From Rostratula benghalensis (Eukaryota; Chordata; Aves; Charadriiformes; Rostratulidae): a stretch of 64,000 nt of DNA. The first letter of the stretch is position 1. Each line of letters opens with the position of its first letter. Below are positions 62,678 to 64,000 of this stretch, piece after piece. Where the stretch lies: NCBI GenBank assembly GCA_013399305.1, contig VXAI01000065.1, positions 3,073,705 to 3,137,704 of the forward strand. The letters are read 5' to 3'. The position numbers were made by a program, and so were the translations under genes. The notes below the pieces were generated by a model that made no database searches, was not told where the DNA came from, and saw only the letters and a program-made list of their open reading frames with translations.

Positions 62678-63647
62678 NNNNNNNNNNNNNNNNNNNNNNN
62701 NNNNNNNNNNNNNNNNNNNNNNNNNNNNNNNNNNNNNNNNNNNNNNNNNNNNNNNNNNNNNNNNNNNNNNNNNNNNNNNNNNNNNNNNNNNNNNNNNNNN
62801 NNNNNNNNNNNNNNNNNNNNNNNNNNNNNNNNNNNNNNNNNNNNNNNNNNNNNNNNNNNNNNNNNNNNNNNNNNNNNNNNNNNNNNNNNNNNNNNNNNNN
62901 NNNNNNNNNNNNNNNNNNNNNNNNNNNNNNNNNNNNNNNNNNNNNNNNNNNNNNNNNNNNNNNNNNNNNNNNNNNNNNNNNNNNNNNNNNNNNNNNNNNN
63001 NNNNNNNNNNNNNNNNNNNNNNNNNNNNNNNNNNNNNNNNNNNNNNNNNNNNNNNNNNNNNNNNNNNNNNNNNNNNNNNNNNNNNNNNNNNNNNNNNNNN
63101 NNNNNNNNNNNNNNNNNNNNNNNNNNNNNNNNNNNNNNNNNNNNNNNNNNNNNNNNNNNNNNNNNNNNNNNNNNNNNNNNNNNNNNNNNNNNNNNNNNNN
63201 NNNNNNNNNNNNNNNNNNNNNNNNNNNNNNNNNNNNNNNNNNNNNNNNNNNNNNNNNNNNNNNNNNNNNNNNNNNNNNNNNNNNNNNNNNNNNNNNNNNN
63301 NNNNNNNNNNNNNNNNNNNNNNNNNNNNNNNNNNNNNNNNNNNNNNNNNNNNNNNNNNNNNNNNNNNNNNNNNNNNNNNNNNNNNNNNNNNNNNNNNNNN
63401 NNNNNNNNNNNNNNNNNNNNNNNNNNNNNNNNNNNNNNNNNNNNNNNNNNNNNNNNNNNNNNNNNNNNNNNNNNNNNNNNNNNNNNNNNNNNNNNNNNNN
63501 NNNNNNNNNNNNNNNNNNNNNNNNNNNNNNNNNNNNNNNNNNNNNNNNNNNNNNNNNNNNNNNNNNNNNNNNNNNNNNNNNNNNNNNNNNNNNNNNNNNN
63601 NNNNNNNNNNNNNNNNNNNNNNNNNNNNNNNNNNNNNNNNNNNNNNN
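62678..63647. other. Assembly gap (970 N)
   Basis: Run of N. The long open frames across it (for example on the minus strand from 63751) are artefacts. Confidence 1.
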
Positions 63648-64000
63648 TTTATAAAATAAATTCTTTCCATTGGTAGTTCAAAGTATTTCAACTGATTTGG
63701 CCAAAAGTTGCATTCCTGCATGTGGAAACATACAATAACTTTAAAAGGCATAAATAATCAATGCTAATACTTATCTTCATGAAGAAAAAAGAAGTTTATT
63801 GTTTGTTGCTTAATTGTTTATTTGAACAACTGTACATGTAAAGTACTTACCTTTCCAGTGAAGTTCTGCTCTCTGTGTCTCGAGACCGTGTCCCCTACAT
63901 CACAAAAAATTGCCCTGAAAATATATTTGGTTCTTCATGAAAAAAATGTATTTTTTTACACTTACACTTGTTAACTGTAAATTTAACTAAAAGTTTGCAT
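63648..64000 (+). other. Intronic DNA at the window end
   Basis: 353 bases of AT-rich sequence after the gap. I see no exon, RNA gene or repeat family. Confidence 0.6.

Noticed and set aside
1..64000. tRNA, snRNA, CRISPR, or endogenous retrovirus genes
   Set aside because: I looked for tRNA arm motifs, regularly spaced repeats and retroviral coding motifs and found none I could support. A computed scan could still find weak ones.

Overview
This window looks like a piece of a bird nuclear chromosome from a draft assembly. The reasons are AT-rich single-copy DNA with almost no open frames, several degraded CR1-type LINE retrotransposons whose 3' tails carry the (ATTCTATGA)-like motif typical of sauropsid/avian CR1, low overall repeat density, one sharp CpG island, and three runs of N (assembly gaps at 15149-16068, 47900-48574 and 62678-63647). 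There is no bacterial, plasmid or phage organisation, no CRISPR array, and no RNA gene that I could recognise.

Layout. Positions 1 to about 12.24 kb are AT-rich, apparently intergenic or distal-promoter DNA with only short local duplications. At 12370-12607 there is a pyrimidine-rich 19-bp minisatellite. A CpG island follows directly (about 12.62-13.42 kb). Inside it, 13042-13122 is the one coding segment I can support: a first coding exon on the + strand. It encodes a 27-residue signal-peptide-like start and ends exactly at a strong splice donor (CAG|GTAAGG). I cannot name the gene from a signal peptide alone. It should be a secreted or membrane protein, probably with a very long first intron, because no following exon is recognisable in the remaining 51 kb.

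From 13.12 kb to the end the sequence is best read as intron 1. It holds CR1 relics at 16867-17550 (-), 24464-24494 (+), 24822-24988 (+), 36850-37508 (+), 45941-45975 (-), 47084-47899 (-, running into a gap), 59728-60478 (-), and a doubtful one near 61195-61300 (+). It also holds a 107-bp tandem duplication (20218-20431), two clean inverted repeats (38381-38410 and 54924-54967), other short direct repeats, homopolymer and T/G-rich tracts, and a few stretches that might be conserved regulatory DNA.

I found no previously undescribed biological system. The points most worth checking are the unnamed signal-peptide exon with its adjoining 19-bp minisatellite, the perfect 14-bp palindrome, and the possible conserved elements with a consensus CRE near 39.5 kb.
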